From an uncultured Clostridia bacterium (lineage in GTDB: Bacteria; Bacillota; Clostridia; Christensenellales; Aristaeellaceae), in assembly GCA_946410395.1 (NCBI GenBank), contig CAMKAE010000150.1, forward strand, positions 1 through 5,619: a stretch of DNA of 5,619 bases, read 5' to 3'. Shown piece by piece: positions 1-5,619 of this stretch. The position numbers and the translations under genes are program-made. The number at the start of each line of letters is the position of its first letter. Position 1 is the stretch's first letter. A model generated the notes under the pieces. It was not told the origin of the DNA. It did not search any database and saw nothing but the letters and a program-made list of their open reading frames with translations.

Positions 1-20
1 TTTTTTCCGGCTTTTTCTTT
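1..20 (+). terminator. Probable 3' half of an upstream rho-independent terminator
   Basis: The window opens in a T-run. It then shows CCGGC at 7-11, followed directly by TTTTTCTTTT at 12-20-ish. A GC-rich arm running into a T-tract is what the right half of an intrinsic terminator looks like. The matching GCCGG arm would lie before base 1, so the stem cannot be confirmed. If correct, the kinase gene downstream is the first gene of its own transcription unit. Confidence 0.4.
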
Positions 21-45
21 TACACACGTTTATTGCCGCGGGATG

Positions 46-74
46 TTGCCGTTTTCCGCAAGATGTGGTACAAT
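46..74 (+). promoter_or_regulatory. Sigma-A-type promoter with extended -10, upstream of the CotH gene
   Basis: TTGCCG at 46-51 matches four of six bases of the -35 consensus. TACAAT at 69-74 matches five of six bases of the -10 consensus. The spacer is exactly 17 bases, and TG at 66-67 supplies the extended -10 element. Transcription would start near 81, giving a leader of about 34 bases. A short dyad (GCCG at 76-79, CGGC at 85-88) sits across the predicted start; it is too weak to call an operator. Confidence 0.7.
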
Positions 75-100
75 CGCCGTGTATCGGCATCCCAGGCGGA

Positions 101-107
101 AAGGAGG
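101..107 (+). promoter_or_regulatory. Ribosome binding site fixing the CotH gene start
   Basis: AAGGAGG is a full match to the anti-Shine-Dalgarno core and lies 7 bases before ATG at 115. An in-frame ATG at 43 lies upstream of the predicted transcription start and has no comparable site, so 115 is the start used here. Confidence 0.85.
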
Positions 108-114
108 AGTGCGC

Positions 115-3100
115 ATGACCCAGCAGCGGCGGCGCCGCAGCGGCGGCGGGTCCGTTCAGGACGGATACCGGGAACCCTGGCAGCAGGACCCGCGGCAGGA
201 CGCGGAAGCGTCTGAGCGCATTCCCGCCGGCAAGGACGCCAAAGCCCGGGCCAGAGCCCGTGCCCAGACGCGGGTCCTTTTCGCCATCATCGGCAGCGCG
301 TCCATCCTGACGCTGGTTTTTCTGCTGTGCCTTGCCATGGGCTACAACCCGTTCCGCTCGGTGAACATCGCCGCCACAGGCCTGGCGGGGAGCACCGAAG
401 ACACCGGCTACGAGGGCCTGCGCATCAGTGAGCTTATGGCGGCCAACGGCAGCGCGGTGCCGGACGAGCAGGGCAATTTCCCGGACTGGCTGGAGGTCTG
501 GAACAGCTCCTCCGCGCCCATCAATCTGCTGAACGTGGGCCTGAGCAACCGCCCGGACGCCATTCGCTTCCTCTTCCCGGACATCACGCTCGAGCCGGAC
601 GAGCGCATTGTCGTCTGGTGCGACAACACCAACGCCAACACCGCCGGCAAACCCCTGCACGCCAAGTTCAAGCTGTCGAGCATCGGCAAGACGGTCTATC
701 TTTTCACGCCCCGCGGGTATGAGATCGACGAAGTGAGCTACGGCATCCTGAGCTCGGACGCCTCCTACGCCCTGCTGCCCGATGGCACCTGGCAGGAAGT
801 AAACTACTTCTCTCCCGGGGAGGAGAACACCCCGGAGGGCAACGCGCGCTACTACACCGCCTCCACCGCCAACGGCGGCGAGCTGGTCATCAACGAGATC
901 ATGGCCAGCGCCCGCTCGGGCCTCGCGGACGAGGACGGGGAGTTCGTGGACTGGATCGAGCTGTACAACACCACGGACCACACCATTGAGCTGGACAATT
1001 ACGGCCTGTCCGACAAGGAGAAGGACCCGCTGAAATGGCGCTTCCCGGACGGCGCGCTGATCCAGCCCCATCAGTACTACATCGTCTTCTGCTCCGGCAA
1101 GGACCGGCGCACCGGCATCGCAGAGCACCCCCACGCCAACTTCAGCATCAGCGCCGAGCACGACACGGTGCTGCTCTCCAACACCAAAGGCCAGGTGCTG
1201 GACCGGGTGGTGGTGGACAATCTGCCCAGGGACTGCTCCTGGGCGCGGGACGACAACGGCACCTTCAGCGTGCACGTCTATCCCACCCCGGGCCGGAACA
1301 ACAACGACACGGCCGGCGCGGACCTGGACCTGCGCAGCCGCAACACCTGGAACATCTTTATCACGGAGGTCATGTCCTCCAACAGTTCCGTCATCGCGGC
1401 CGGCAACGAGGACTGCCCGGACTGGGTGGAGTTGTACAACGCCGGCGCGACGGACATGAACATCAGCGGCTGCGGGCTGTCGGACAACGTGAACCGGCCC
1501 CGCCGCTGGCAGTTTCCGGAGGGCACCTGGATCCGGGCCGGGGAGCGGATGATCGTCTTCTGCGACGGCACCGCCCTCTACGGCAACGGCACCGGCTACC
1601 ACACCAATTTCAAGCTCAGCAAGGCCGGCGAGGAGACCGTGTGCTTCAGCGATCCGCAGGGAAGAGTGCTGGACCGGCTGATCCTGCCGGCCATCCCCAA
1701 CAACGTCTCTTACGGCCGGACTCTCGGCTCCACCGGGTTTTTTTATTATGATGCCCCCAGCCCGGGAGCGGAAAACCTGGGCGGCTTCCTGGGCTACTCG
1801 GCGACGCCCGCCGTGAGCCTCGCGCCGGGCCTGTACGACACCGCCGTCACCCTGCACATCGACGTGCCCGCGGGCACCACGGTGTTCTACACCACCGACG
1901 GCTCCATCCCCACCCGCTCCGCCACCGCCTATCACGGCGAGGACCTCAGCTTCCTGTACACCACCGTGCTGCGGGTGCGGGCTTACGACGACAATCCCCT
2001 AATCTATCCCAGCTCTGTGGTCACCGGGACCTACTTCGTGGCCGCCTACCACTCCCTGCCAATTTTCTCCGTGGTCTGCGATCCGGAAGAGCTCTGGAAT
2101 CCCACCGACGGCCTGCTGACCGTGGGCGACAACGTGGTCAAGGAGGCCGGCAAGCTGCCCTTCAAGAACACGGTCTACCGCGCCTTTGGCAAGGTGCCGC
2201 GGGCCTGCCACGTGGAGTATTATCAGCTCGACGGCACCCAGGTCCTGAACCAGGATTGCCAGATGGCCCTGATGGGCGACTTCTCCCTGGATATGCCCCA
2301 GAAGAGCATGAAGTTCCGGGCCAAGGCGGTCTACGGCGCCAAGACCTTCGCGGCGCCCCTCTTCGAGGACCGGCCCTACACCGAGTACAAGTCCTTCGTC
2401 CTGCGCAACAGCGGCAACGACATGATGTGGACCCGCCTCCAGGACGGCTTCCAGTCCCGGCTGCTGGATGCCTATGAGCAGCATGTGCGGGAGGAGACGG
2501 GGGACGAGGACTACAAGGTGGTGGTCCACCTGGCCTGGAAGCCCGTGGTGGTCTACCTCAACGGCGTCTACTGGGGCCACATGAACCTGCGGGAGCGGGC
2601 GGACCGCTTCCTGGTGGCCCAGTACGAGGGCATCAGCCTGGACGAGGCGGACAGCATGGTCATCCTGGAGGCCTCCGGCGCCCTGAAGCACGGCACGCGC
2701 GCCCAGCTCAACGAGTTCAAGGCCATGAAGAACAAGATCAAGGCCGGCAACCCCGCTTCGAACCCCTCGGACCTGCAGTACATCCTGGACAACGTGGACG
2801 TGGACAACCTGTTCGAGTATATGGCCCTGGAGATGTTCGTGGGCAACTCGGACATCGGCAACACCCGGTACTACCGGCTGCCGGGCGAGGGCAACAAGTG
2901 GCGCTGGCTCTGGTACGACGTGGACTACGGCCTGTGGAGCTCGTCCTTCAACAGCCCCAAGAGCTACACCAAGGCCAAGGGCATGGGCGAGAAGAACATC
3001 GACAACACGATCTTCATGAAACTGCTGAGCGTGCCGGAATACAAGGACAAGTTCCTGCGGAAGCTCGGCGATGTCTACCAGTTCCTCACCACGGAGAAAA

Positions 3101-3390
3101 TGCTGGAGGTCCTGGAGCCGCTGGTGGATCAGATCCGGCCCGAGATGCAGGCCCACAGCGCCCGCTGGGGCCCGTACTTCGACGAGTATGTCATCAGCGA
3201 CGTGAAGCGCTACAAGTCCGAGGACGGCGCCTACCGCTACTGGGAGGAGCGGCTGGACCGCCTGCGCAACGTCGTCCGCAAGCGCCCAAACCTCCTGTGG
3301 GGGTACATCAAGGACGCCTTCGGCCTTTCCCAGAGCCAGATGGAGGAATACTTCGGCCCCCAGCCGGCCATGCCGCCGGAAGCCTACTGA
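115..3390 (+). CDS. Membrane-anchored CotH kinase family protein with three lamin-tail domains
   Basis: The product is 1091 residues. Residues 1-53 form a basic tail with RRRR near the start and RARARA just before the membrane. Residues 54-76 are one hydrophobic helix with no obvious cleavage site, which suggests a signal anchor with the rest outside. Three lamin-tail domains follow (about 102-240, 256-395 and 414-553), each with a DW(L/I/V)E(V/L)(W/Y)N motif and a later GLS(N/D) motif. Residues about 563-641 resemble a chitobiase/hexosaminidase C-terminal beta-sandwich (FYTTDGSIPT). The CotH domain spans about 648-1055 and contains LPIFSVVCDPEELW, PQKSMKF (727-733), VYLNGVYWGHMNLRERAD, NSDIGNTRYY and WYDVDYGL. 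By family knowledge, CotH proteins are atypical kinases; Bacillus CotH phosphorylates spore-coat proteins. D913, D935 and D937 are the likely metal or catalytic acids, by motif only. No dockerin or sorting signal is seen. The substrate is unknown. The neighbours are DUF4956 and VTC genes. Confidence 0.92.
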   Translation: MTQQRRRRSGGGSVQDGYREPWQQDPRQDAEASERIPAGKDAKARARARAQTRVLFAIIGSASILTLVFLLCLAMGYNPFRSVNIAATGLAGSTEDTGYEGLRISELMAANGSAVPDEQGNFPDWLEVWNSSSAPINLLNVGLSNRPDAIRFLFPDITLEPDERIVVWCDNTNANTAGKPLHAKFKLSSIGKTVYLFTPRGYEIDEVSYGILSSDASYALLPDGTWQEVNYFSPGEENTPEGNARYYTASTANGGELVINEIMASARSGLADEDGEFVDWIELYNTTDHTIELDNYGLSDKEKDPLKWRFPDGALIQPHQYYIVFCSGKDRRTGIAEHPHANFSISAEHDTVLLSNTKGQVLDRVVVDNLPRDCSWARDDNGTFSVHVYPTPGRNNNDTAGADLDLRSRNTWNIFITEVMSSNSSVIAAGNEDCPDWVELYNAGATDMNISGCGLSDNVNRPRRWQFPEGTWIRAGERMIVFCDGTALYGNGTGYHTNFKLSKAGEETVCFSDPQGRVLDRLILPAIPNNVSYGRTLGSTGFFYYDAPSPGAENLGGFLGYSATPAVSLAPGLYDTAVTLHIDVPAGTTVFYTTDGSIPTRSATAYHGEDLSFLYTTVLRVRAYDDNPLIYPSSVVTGTYFVAAYHSLPIFSVVCDPEELWNPTDGLLTVGDNVVKEAGKLPFKNTVYRAFGKVPRACHVEYYQLDGTQVLNQDCQMALMGDFSLDMPQKSMKFRAKAVYGAKTFAAPLFEDRPYTEYKSFVLRNSGNDMMWTRLQDGFQSRLLDAYEQHVREETGDEDYKVVVHLAWKPVVVYLNGVYWGHMNLRERADRFLVAQYEGISLDEADSMVILEASGALKHGTRAQLNEFKAMKNKIKAGNPASNPSDLQYILDNVDVDNLFEYMALEMFVGNSDIGNTRYYRLPGEGNKWRWLWYDVDYGLWSSSFNSPKSYTKAKGMGEKNIDNTIFMKLLSVPEYKDKFLRKLGDVYQFLTTEKMLEVLEPLVDQIRPEMQAHSARWGPYFDEYVISDVKRYKSEDGAYRYWEERLDRLRNVVRKRPNLLWGYIKDAFGLSQSQMEEYFGPQPAMPPEAY
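418..1773 (+). repeat. Three tandem lamin-tail domain repeats within the CotH gene
   Basis: The same unit of about 140 residues occurs three times: 418-834, 880-1299 and 1354-1773. Each opens with a (S/N/T)E(L/I/V)M motif and continues with DW-E-YN or DW-E-WN. Each then has GLS(N/D), a (R/W)xFP turn and a VxC(D/S) strand (VVWCD, IVFCS, IVFCD). Each ends with H(A/T)(K/N)F(K/S)(L/I)S and a GxxxD(E/R) hairpin. The copies are diverged, so this is an old protein-level triplication and not a recent DNA repeat. In bacteria, lamin-tail domains are typically extracellular Ig-like modules thought to mediate binding; the ligand here is unknown. Confidence 0.88.
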
Positions 3391-3408
3391 TACTTCTCTC
3401 AGATCAAT

Positions 3409-3422
3409 CTGTCAAGTGACAG
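3409..3422. repeat. Short inverted repeat just after the CotH stop codon
   Basis: CTGTCA-AG-TGACAG has perfect 6-base arms around a 2-base centre. It starts 18 bases after the CotH stop codon. As RNA it could form a 5-bp stem with an AAGT loop; as DNA it has the dimensions of a protein-binding dyad. No T-run follows, so it is not a standard terminator. Confidence 0.5.
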
Positions 3423-3433
3423 GAAGAGGATTT

Positions 3434-3475
3434 CGCGGTCTGCGGACCGCGACCAGGGCTTTCCGATCGCCCTGG
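3434..3475 (+). other. Two back-to-back perfect hairpins in the CotH-DUF4956 gap
   Basis: The first is CGCGGTC (3434-3440), loop TGCG, GACCGCG (3445-3451). The second starts two bases later: CCAGGGC (3453-3459), a nine-base loop, GCCCTGG (3469-3475). Both have perfect 7-bp, GC-rich stems. No T-tract follows, so an intrinsic terminator is unlikely. They could be a 3'-end stabiliser or processing site for the CotH transcript, an attenuator, or part of an unrecognised structured RNA. I could not match them to a known riboswitch class by eye. Confidence 0.5.
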
Positions 3476-3501
3476 ACCTTCGGGCACATACCGTTTCTTG
3501 A

Positions 3502-3531
3502 TTGATTATGCATATCTGAGAATCGTATGAT
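3502..3531 (+). promoter_or_regulatory. Candidate internal promoter for the DUF4956-VTC gene pair
   Basis: TTGATT at 3502-3507 matches four of six -35 bases. TATGAT at 3526-3531 matches five of six -10 bases. The spacer is 18 bases. The stretch is AT-rich in otherwise GC-rich surroundings. Transcription would start near 3538, and the leader would begin with a small hairpin, GCCGC-CTT-GCGGC (3539-3551), just before the ribosome binding site AAGGA (3568-3572). The promoter would let the two downstream genes be expressed apart from the CotH gene. Confidence 0.5.
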
Positions 3532-3578
3532 CCCTTTGGCCGCCTTGCGGCACGACCTGAAGAAAAGAAGGAATCGCC

Positions 3579-4241
3579 ATGACGTTCAGCATCTCCGATT
3601 GGTTCCAGAAGCAGTTTGAGGCCATTGCCCCGGGCGAAGTGATCCTGGCGCTGGTCCTGGGCCTTGGGGTGGGCCTGATTGTGGCCTTCACCTACAAGCT
3701 CTGCTACCGGGGCGTGCTCTACAGCCCCAACTTTTCCCTCACGCTGATCATGATGACCCTGGTCACCACGCCGGTGGTCATGTGCATCAGCTCCAACCTG
3801 GCCCTGTCCATGGGCATGGTGGGCGCGCTGTCGATCGTGCGCTTCCGCACGGCGGTGAAGGAGCCGCTGGACACCACCTACATGTTCTGGGCGCTGACCA
3901 TGGGCATTCTGCTGGGCGCCAAGCTCTACATCCCCGCCGTGGTGGTTGCCCTGGGCATCTCCCTGATCATGTTCGCGCTGACCTTCATCCGCTTCCACAA
4001 GGATGACGCCTACCTGCTGGTGGTGCACTACGACGAGGAGGCCGAGGGCGACATCCAGCAGCTGCTGCGGGCCACGGTGAAGAACCACCGCCTGCGCTCC
4101 AAGACCGTCACCCGCGCCAGCGCGGAGATGACCGTGGAGGTGCGCCTGAGCGACAAGCAGAGCCTGGTGGCCAACATGCTGAACATCGAGGGCGTATACG
4201 ACGCCACCCTCGTGGCCTGCCAGACTGACGCCGGCACCTGA
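3579..4241 (+). CDS. DUF4956 domain-containing membrane protein
   Basis: This is a 220-residue polytopic membrane protein. Hydrophobic segments lie at about 20-40, 52-71, 74-87, 101-117 and 118-138. Between the third and fourth sits the family hallmark, GALSIVRFRTAVKEP (82-96) followed by DTTYMFWA, a charged Arg/Lys/Glu-rich stretch next to the membrane. Residues about 142-220 are soluble, with alternating strands and helices that suggest an ACT-like or MgtC-C-terminal-like fold; this is inferred. The start ATG has AAGGA at 3568-3572, 6 bases upstream. The VTC gene begins 16 bases after its stop, so the two are almost certainly cotranscribed. The molecular function of DUF4956 is not established. 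Its pairing with a VTC-domain protein suggests a membrane anchor or a polyphosphate-conducting subunit, by analogy with the membrane part of the yeast VTC complex; that analogy is functional and not sequence-based. Confidence 0.9.
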   Translation: MTFSISDWFQKQFEAIAPGEVILALVLGLGVGLIVAFTYKLCYRGVLYSPNFSLTLIMMTLVTTPVVMCISSNLALSMGMVGALSIVRFRTAVKEPLDTTYMFWALTMGILLGAKLYIPAVVVALGISLIMFALTFIRFHKDDAYLLVVHYDEEAEGDIQQLLRATVKNHRLRSKTVTRASAEMTVEVRLSDKQSLVANMLNIEGVYDATLVACQTDAGT

Positions 4242-4246
4242 GGAGC

Positions 4247-4254
4247 GAGGTGAT
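4247..4254 (+). promoter_or_regulatory. Ribosome binding site supporting a GTG start for the VTC gene
   Basis: GAGGTGAT is complementary to the 16S rRNA tail and ends 3 bases before GTG at 4258. It lies wholly in the 16-base gap after the DUF4956 stop codon (4239-4241). The conserved RHELKY motif begins only seven residues after this GTG, so a later start would lose the family's N-terminal strand. Confidence 0.75.
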
Positions 4255-4257
4255 ATC

Positions 4258-4965
4258 GTGGCCAGTACCCTGCCCCTGCGGCACGAGCTGAAGTACTTCA
4301 TCAGCCCGGTCCAGGATCAAGTGCTCTCCCGCGTTCTCAGCCACGTGCTGCAGCCGGACCCCAACGGCGACGAACACAACCAGTACGCCATCCGCTCCCT
4401 CTACTTTGACACGGTCTTCAACGACGCCCTCTACGACAAGCTGGACGGCGTGCAGAACCGCGACAAGTACCGCATCCGGATCTACAACTATTCCGACCGG
4501 GTGATCAAGCTGGAGTGCAAGACCAAAATCACCTCGCTGATTTCCAAACGGTCCATCAGCATTCCCCGGGACCTGTGCGAGCAGCTGATCGCCGGAGATC
4601 CCACGGGGCTGGAGACCACGCGCTCCGGCCTGCTCAACGACATGTTCCGCGAGATGACCGTCCGCCTGCTGCGGCCCGTGGTGCTCGTGGACTACGTCCG
4701 GGAGGCCTATCTGCACCCGGCGGAGGAGGTCCGCATCACCTTTGACCGCAAGCTGCGTTCCGGCCTGCGCTCCGTCGACCTGTTCAACCCCGACGTGCCC
4801 ACCGTTCCCCCCTTTGAGCACGACGAGACCATCCTCGAGGTGAAATTCAACAAATCCCTCCCGCCCTACATCCGGAACCTGCTGAACACCTACTGCGCCA
4901 ACGCGGTCAGCAGCGCCATCAGCAAGTACACCTGGTGCAGAAGTTTTGAAGGGCTGGAGGCCTGA
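4258..4965 (+). CDS. VTC-domain protein, putative polyphosphate polymerase
   Basis: The product is 235 residues with a GTG start and is a stand-alone VTC domain. VTC domains belong to the triphosphate tunnel metalloenzyme fold; in yeast Vtc4 the domain makes polyphosphate from ATP. The charged tunnel residues are recognisable: RHELKY (8-13), IRSLYFD (45-51), NRDKYRIRIYN (67-77), IKLECKTK (83-90), VDYVREAY (144-151), ITFDRKLR (160-167), LEVKFNKSLP (193-202) and SKYTWCR (222-228). R46, R72, R74, K84, E86, E194, K196 and K223 are likely nucleotide, phosphate or metal ligands by family pattern. No SPX domain, DUF202 domain or membrane helix is present, so the protein should be cytoplasmic and rely on DUF4956 for membrane attachment. 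It appears intact. Polymerase activity is inferred from the family; another triphosphate-tunnel activity cannot be excluded. Confidence 0.9.
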   Translation: MASTLPLRHELKYFISPVQDQVLSRVLSHVLQPDPNGDEHNQYAIRSLYFDTVFNDALYDKLDGVQNRDKYRIRIYNYSDRVIKLECKTKITSLISKRSISIPRDLCEQLIAGDPTGLETTRSGLLNDMFREMTVRLLRPVVLVDYVREAYLHPAEEVRITFDRKLRSGLRSVDLFNPDVPTVPPFEHDETILEVKFNKSLPPYIRNLLNTYCANAVSSAISKYTWCRSFEGLEA

Positions 4966-4986
4966 AACCGGCATCGCCGGTTTTTT
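4965..4986 (+). terminator. Rho-independent terminator ending the DUF4956-VTC transcript
   Basis: AAACCGGC (4965-4972), loop ATC, GCCGGTTT (4976-4983) is a perfect 8-bp stem. The T-run covers 4981-4986 and is followed by GTTTTC. The first stem base is the last base of the VTC stop codon, so the operon ends with essentially no 3' untranslated region. Confidence 0.88.
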
Positions 4987-5024
4987 GTTTTCTTTCAGAA
5001 GGCCAGAGCGGCGAACGGCTCGGA

Positions 5025-5045
5025 CGTTCTGATCGTACAGAAACG
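5025..5045. repeat. Imperfect inverted repeat downstream of the transposase gene
   Basis: CGTTCTG (5025-5031) pairs with CAGAAACG (5038-5045), with one bulged A. AGCG (5007-5010) and CGCT (5044-5047) could extend a looser outer stem. It lies in the gap between the operon terminator and the transposase stop codon. It may mark an element end, but the counterpart on the other side of the transposase is outside the window. Confidence 0.35.
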
Positions 5046-5060
5046 CTGAAAAAACATGGC

Positions 5061-5086
5061 GAAAACAGCATCGGGATGTTGTTTTC
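5061..5086. repeat. Long hairpin downstream of the transposase; possible terminator or element end
   Basis: GAAAACAGCATC (5061-5072) and GATGTTGTTTTC (5075-5086) are complementary over 12 positions, with a single G-T wobble and a CGGG loop if the innermost pair is left open. On the minus strand the stem follows the transposase stop codon by about 30 bases. A six-base T-run (5054-5049) comes six bases after the stem, so it could serve as a weak terminator for that gene. A 10-base palindrome, CACCGCGGTG (5086-5095), abuts it. Y1 transposases recognise subterminal hairpins, so an end-recognition role is the other reading. Confidence 0.6.
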
Positions 5087-5117
5087 ACCGCGGTGTTTAT
5101 GCGCCAGTGCCGGTGAT

Positions 5118-5619
5118 TCAGCGCGACTCGGCTGATTGCCTTTGCGTATCTGCTGGAATGTCGCGCCATTCATGGTATTTCGGGTTTGCCGGATTGTGCC
5201 GATCCCGTTCCCAATCAGCTGGGTTGTTCCGAATATATGCCCTGATCACCTCCAGCTCCGATGCGTTGCCAACAATGTGGTCATGGTAATTTCGCTGCCA
5301 CACCCGCATCCCTGTGGCGCGCGAAACAGCTGCTTTCAGACCGCGAACAATGTTTCCCAGAGATGGACGTGGCGAGGAACATGTTCCGTCATCGCTCCCT
5401 TGCGTAATGTGAATCAGCAGATGCACATGATTGGGCATGATGCACCATTCATCCGTACAGACGTTTTCATAATGCGAGGGAAGGTCTTCAATCGCATGTT
5501 TTATGGCATCTGCAACAGAATTATAAACCATCCTGCCATTTATGACATCCCCAAAGAACATGCTTCGCTGATATGAACAGATCGTGACAAAATAGTAGCC
5601 TTCCTTCGAGTAATCAAAA
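5118..5619 (-). CDS. Y1/REP-associated tyrosine transposase (RAYT-like), 5' end cut by window
   Basis: The frame stays open to the right edge: 19 further residues precede the first internal Met (codon 5561-5559) and read FDYSKEGYYFVTICSYQRS, a typical N-terminal strand of this family. The true start is beyond base 5619. About 166 residues are visible. The catalytic parts look intact: the HUH motif is in MPNHVHLLIH (His codons near 5429 and 5423), and the nucleophile Tyr is in RAYIRNNPADW (Tyr codon 5237-5235), preceded by the family motif WQRNYHDHIVGN. Such enzymes cut and join single-stranded DNA at hairpins. Many single-copy RAYTs mobilise or maintain scattered REP palindromes and not themselves. 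No accessory TnpB gene is visible. Lower GC than the operon suggests separate ancestry. A full-length IS200-type transposase is the alternative. Confidence 0.88.
   Translation of the reverse strand, partial: FDYSKEGYYFVTICSYQRSMFFGDVINGRMVYNSVADAIKHAIEDLPSHYENVCTDEWCIMPNHVHLLIHITQGSDDGTCSSPRPSLGNIVRGLKAAVSRATGMRVWQRNYHDHIVGNASELEVIRAYIRNNPADWERDRHNPANPKYHEWRDIPADTQRQSAESR

Noticed and set aside
43..114. Upstream in-frame ATG at 43 as the start of the CotH gene
   Set aside because: It lies within the promoter -35/-10 region and has no ribosome binding site, whereas ATG 115 has AAGGAGG seven bases upstream. The extra 24 residues do not resemble a signal peptide.
2791..2820. Dockerin-like calcium loop (DNVDVDN) in the CotH protein
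   Set aside because: It occurs once, inside the CotH domain, without the duplicated loop-helix arrangement of a dockerin.
1999..3156. Long minus-strand open frame opposite the CotH domain
   Set aside because: The translation is dominated by Val, Leu, His and Gly in a repetitive way, as expected from the antisense of GC-rich codons. The plus strand encodes clear conserved CotH motifs over the same bases.
3453..3500. Hairpin 3453-3475 as an intrinsic terminator of the CotH gene
   Set aside because: No T-run follows the stem; the next bases are ACCTTCGGGCACATACC.
3391..3578. Known riboswitch (for example a cyclic-di-GMP type) in the gap before DUF4956
   Set aside because: The stems do not carry a conserved core that I recognise from GEMM or other common classes, and the best promoter candidate lies downstream of the two strongest hairpins.
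3399..5169. Minus-strand open frames across the DUF4956 and VTC genes (3399-4301, 4108-5169)
   Set aside because: They are His/Val/Gly/Gln-rich antisense shadows with no recognisable motif, and they run through the terminator and intergenic stems. The plus-strand genes have ribosome binding sites and family motifs.
5136..5576. Plus-strand open frame opposite the transposase
   Set aside because: The minus strand carries the full set of Y1 transposase motifs over the same bases, and the plus-strand product resembles nothing known and lacks a credible ribosome binding site.
1..5619. CRISPR array, tRNA or rRNA gene
   Set aside because: No regularly spaced direct repeats, no tRNA-like cloverleaf and no rRNA signature were seen on either strand.

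Overview
The window most likely comes from a GC-rich, low-branching Firmicute (a Clostridia or Oscillospiraceae-like gut bacterium). This is inferred from three things: strong AAGGAGG and GAGGTGAT ribosome binding sites, sigma-A-type promoters (one with an extended TGGTACAAT -10), and protein families common in that group. No rRNA or tRNA is present to fix the taxonomy.

Layout. Bases 1-20 look like the 3' half of a terminator belonging to an upstream gene. A promoter at 46-74 drives a large gene (115-3390). It encodes an N-terminally membrane-anchored protein with three tandem lamin-tail domains, a chitobiase-C-terminal-like beta-sandwich and a CotH-type atypical kinase domain. A 188-base gap (3391-3578) follows, holding several perfect inverted repeats and a candidate internal promoter. 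Next come a DUF4956 polytopic membrane protein (3579-4241) and, 16 bases later, a VTC-domain (polyphosphate polymerase family) protein (4258-4965). A clean rho-independent terminator (4965-4986) overlaps the stop codon of the VTC gene. Beyond it the sequence becomes visibly richer in A+T. It holds several inverted repeats and, on the minus strand, a Y1/REP-associated tyrosine transposase that runs off the right edge (5118-5619).

How the genes may work together. CotH kinase, DUF4956 and VTC-domain genes recur as neighbours in Clostridia. The VTC protein has no membrane segment and should be cytoplasmic. DUF4956 supplies four or five membrane helices and a cytoplasmic C-terminal domain. The CotH protein displays its repeats and kinase domain outside the membrane. 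An inferred, untested model is a membrane-coupled polyphosphate system: VTC makes the polymer, DUF4956 anchors or translocates it, and the CotH kinase acts on the cell-surface side. The transposase is a separate, probably acquired, unit.
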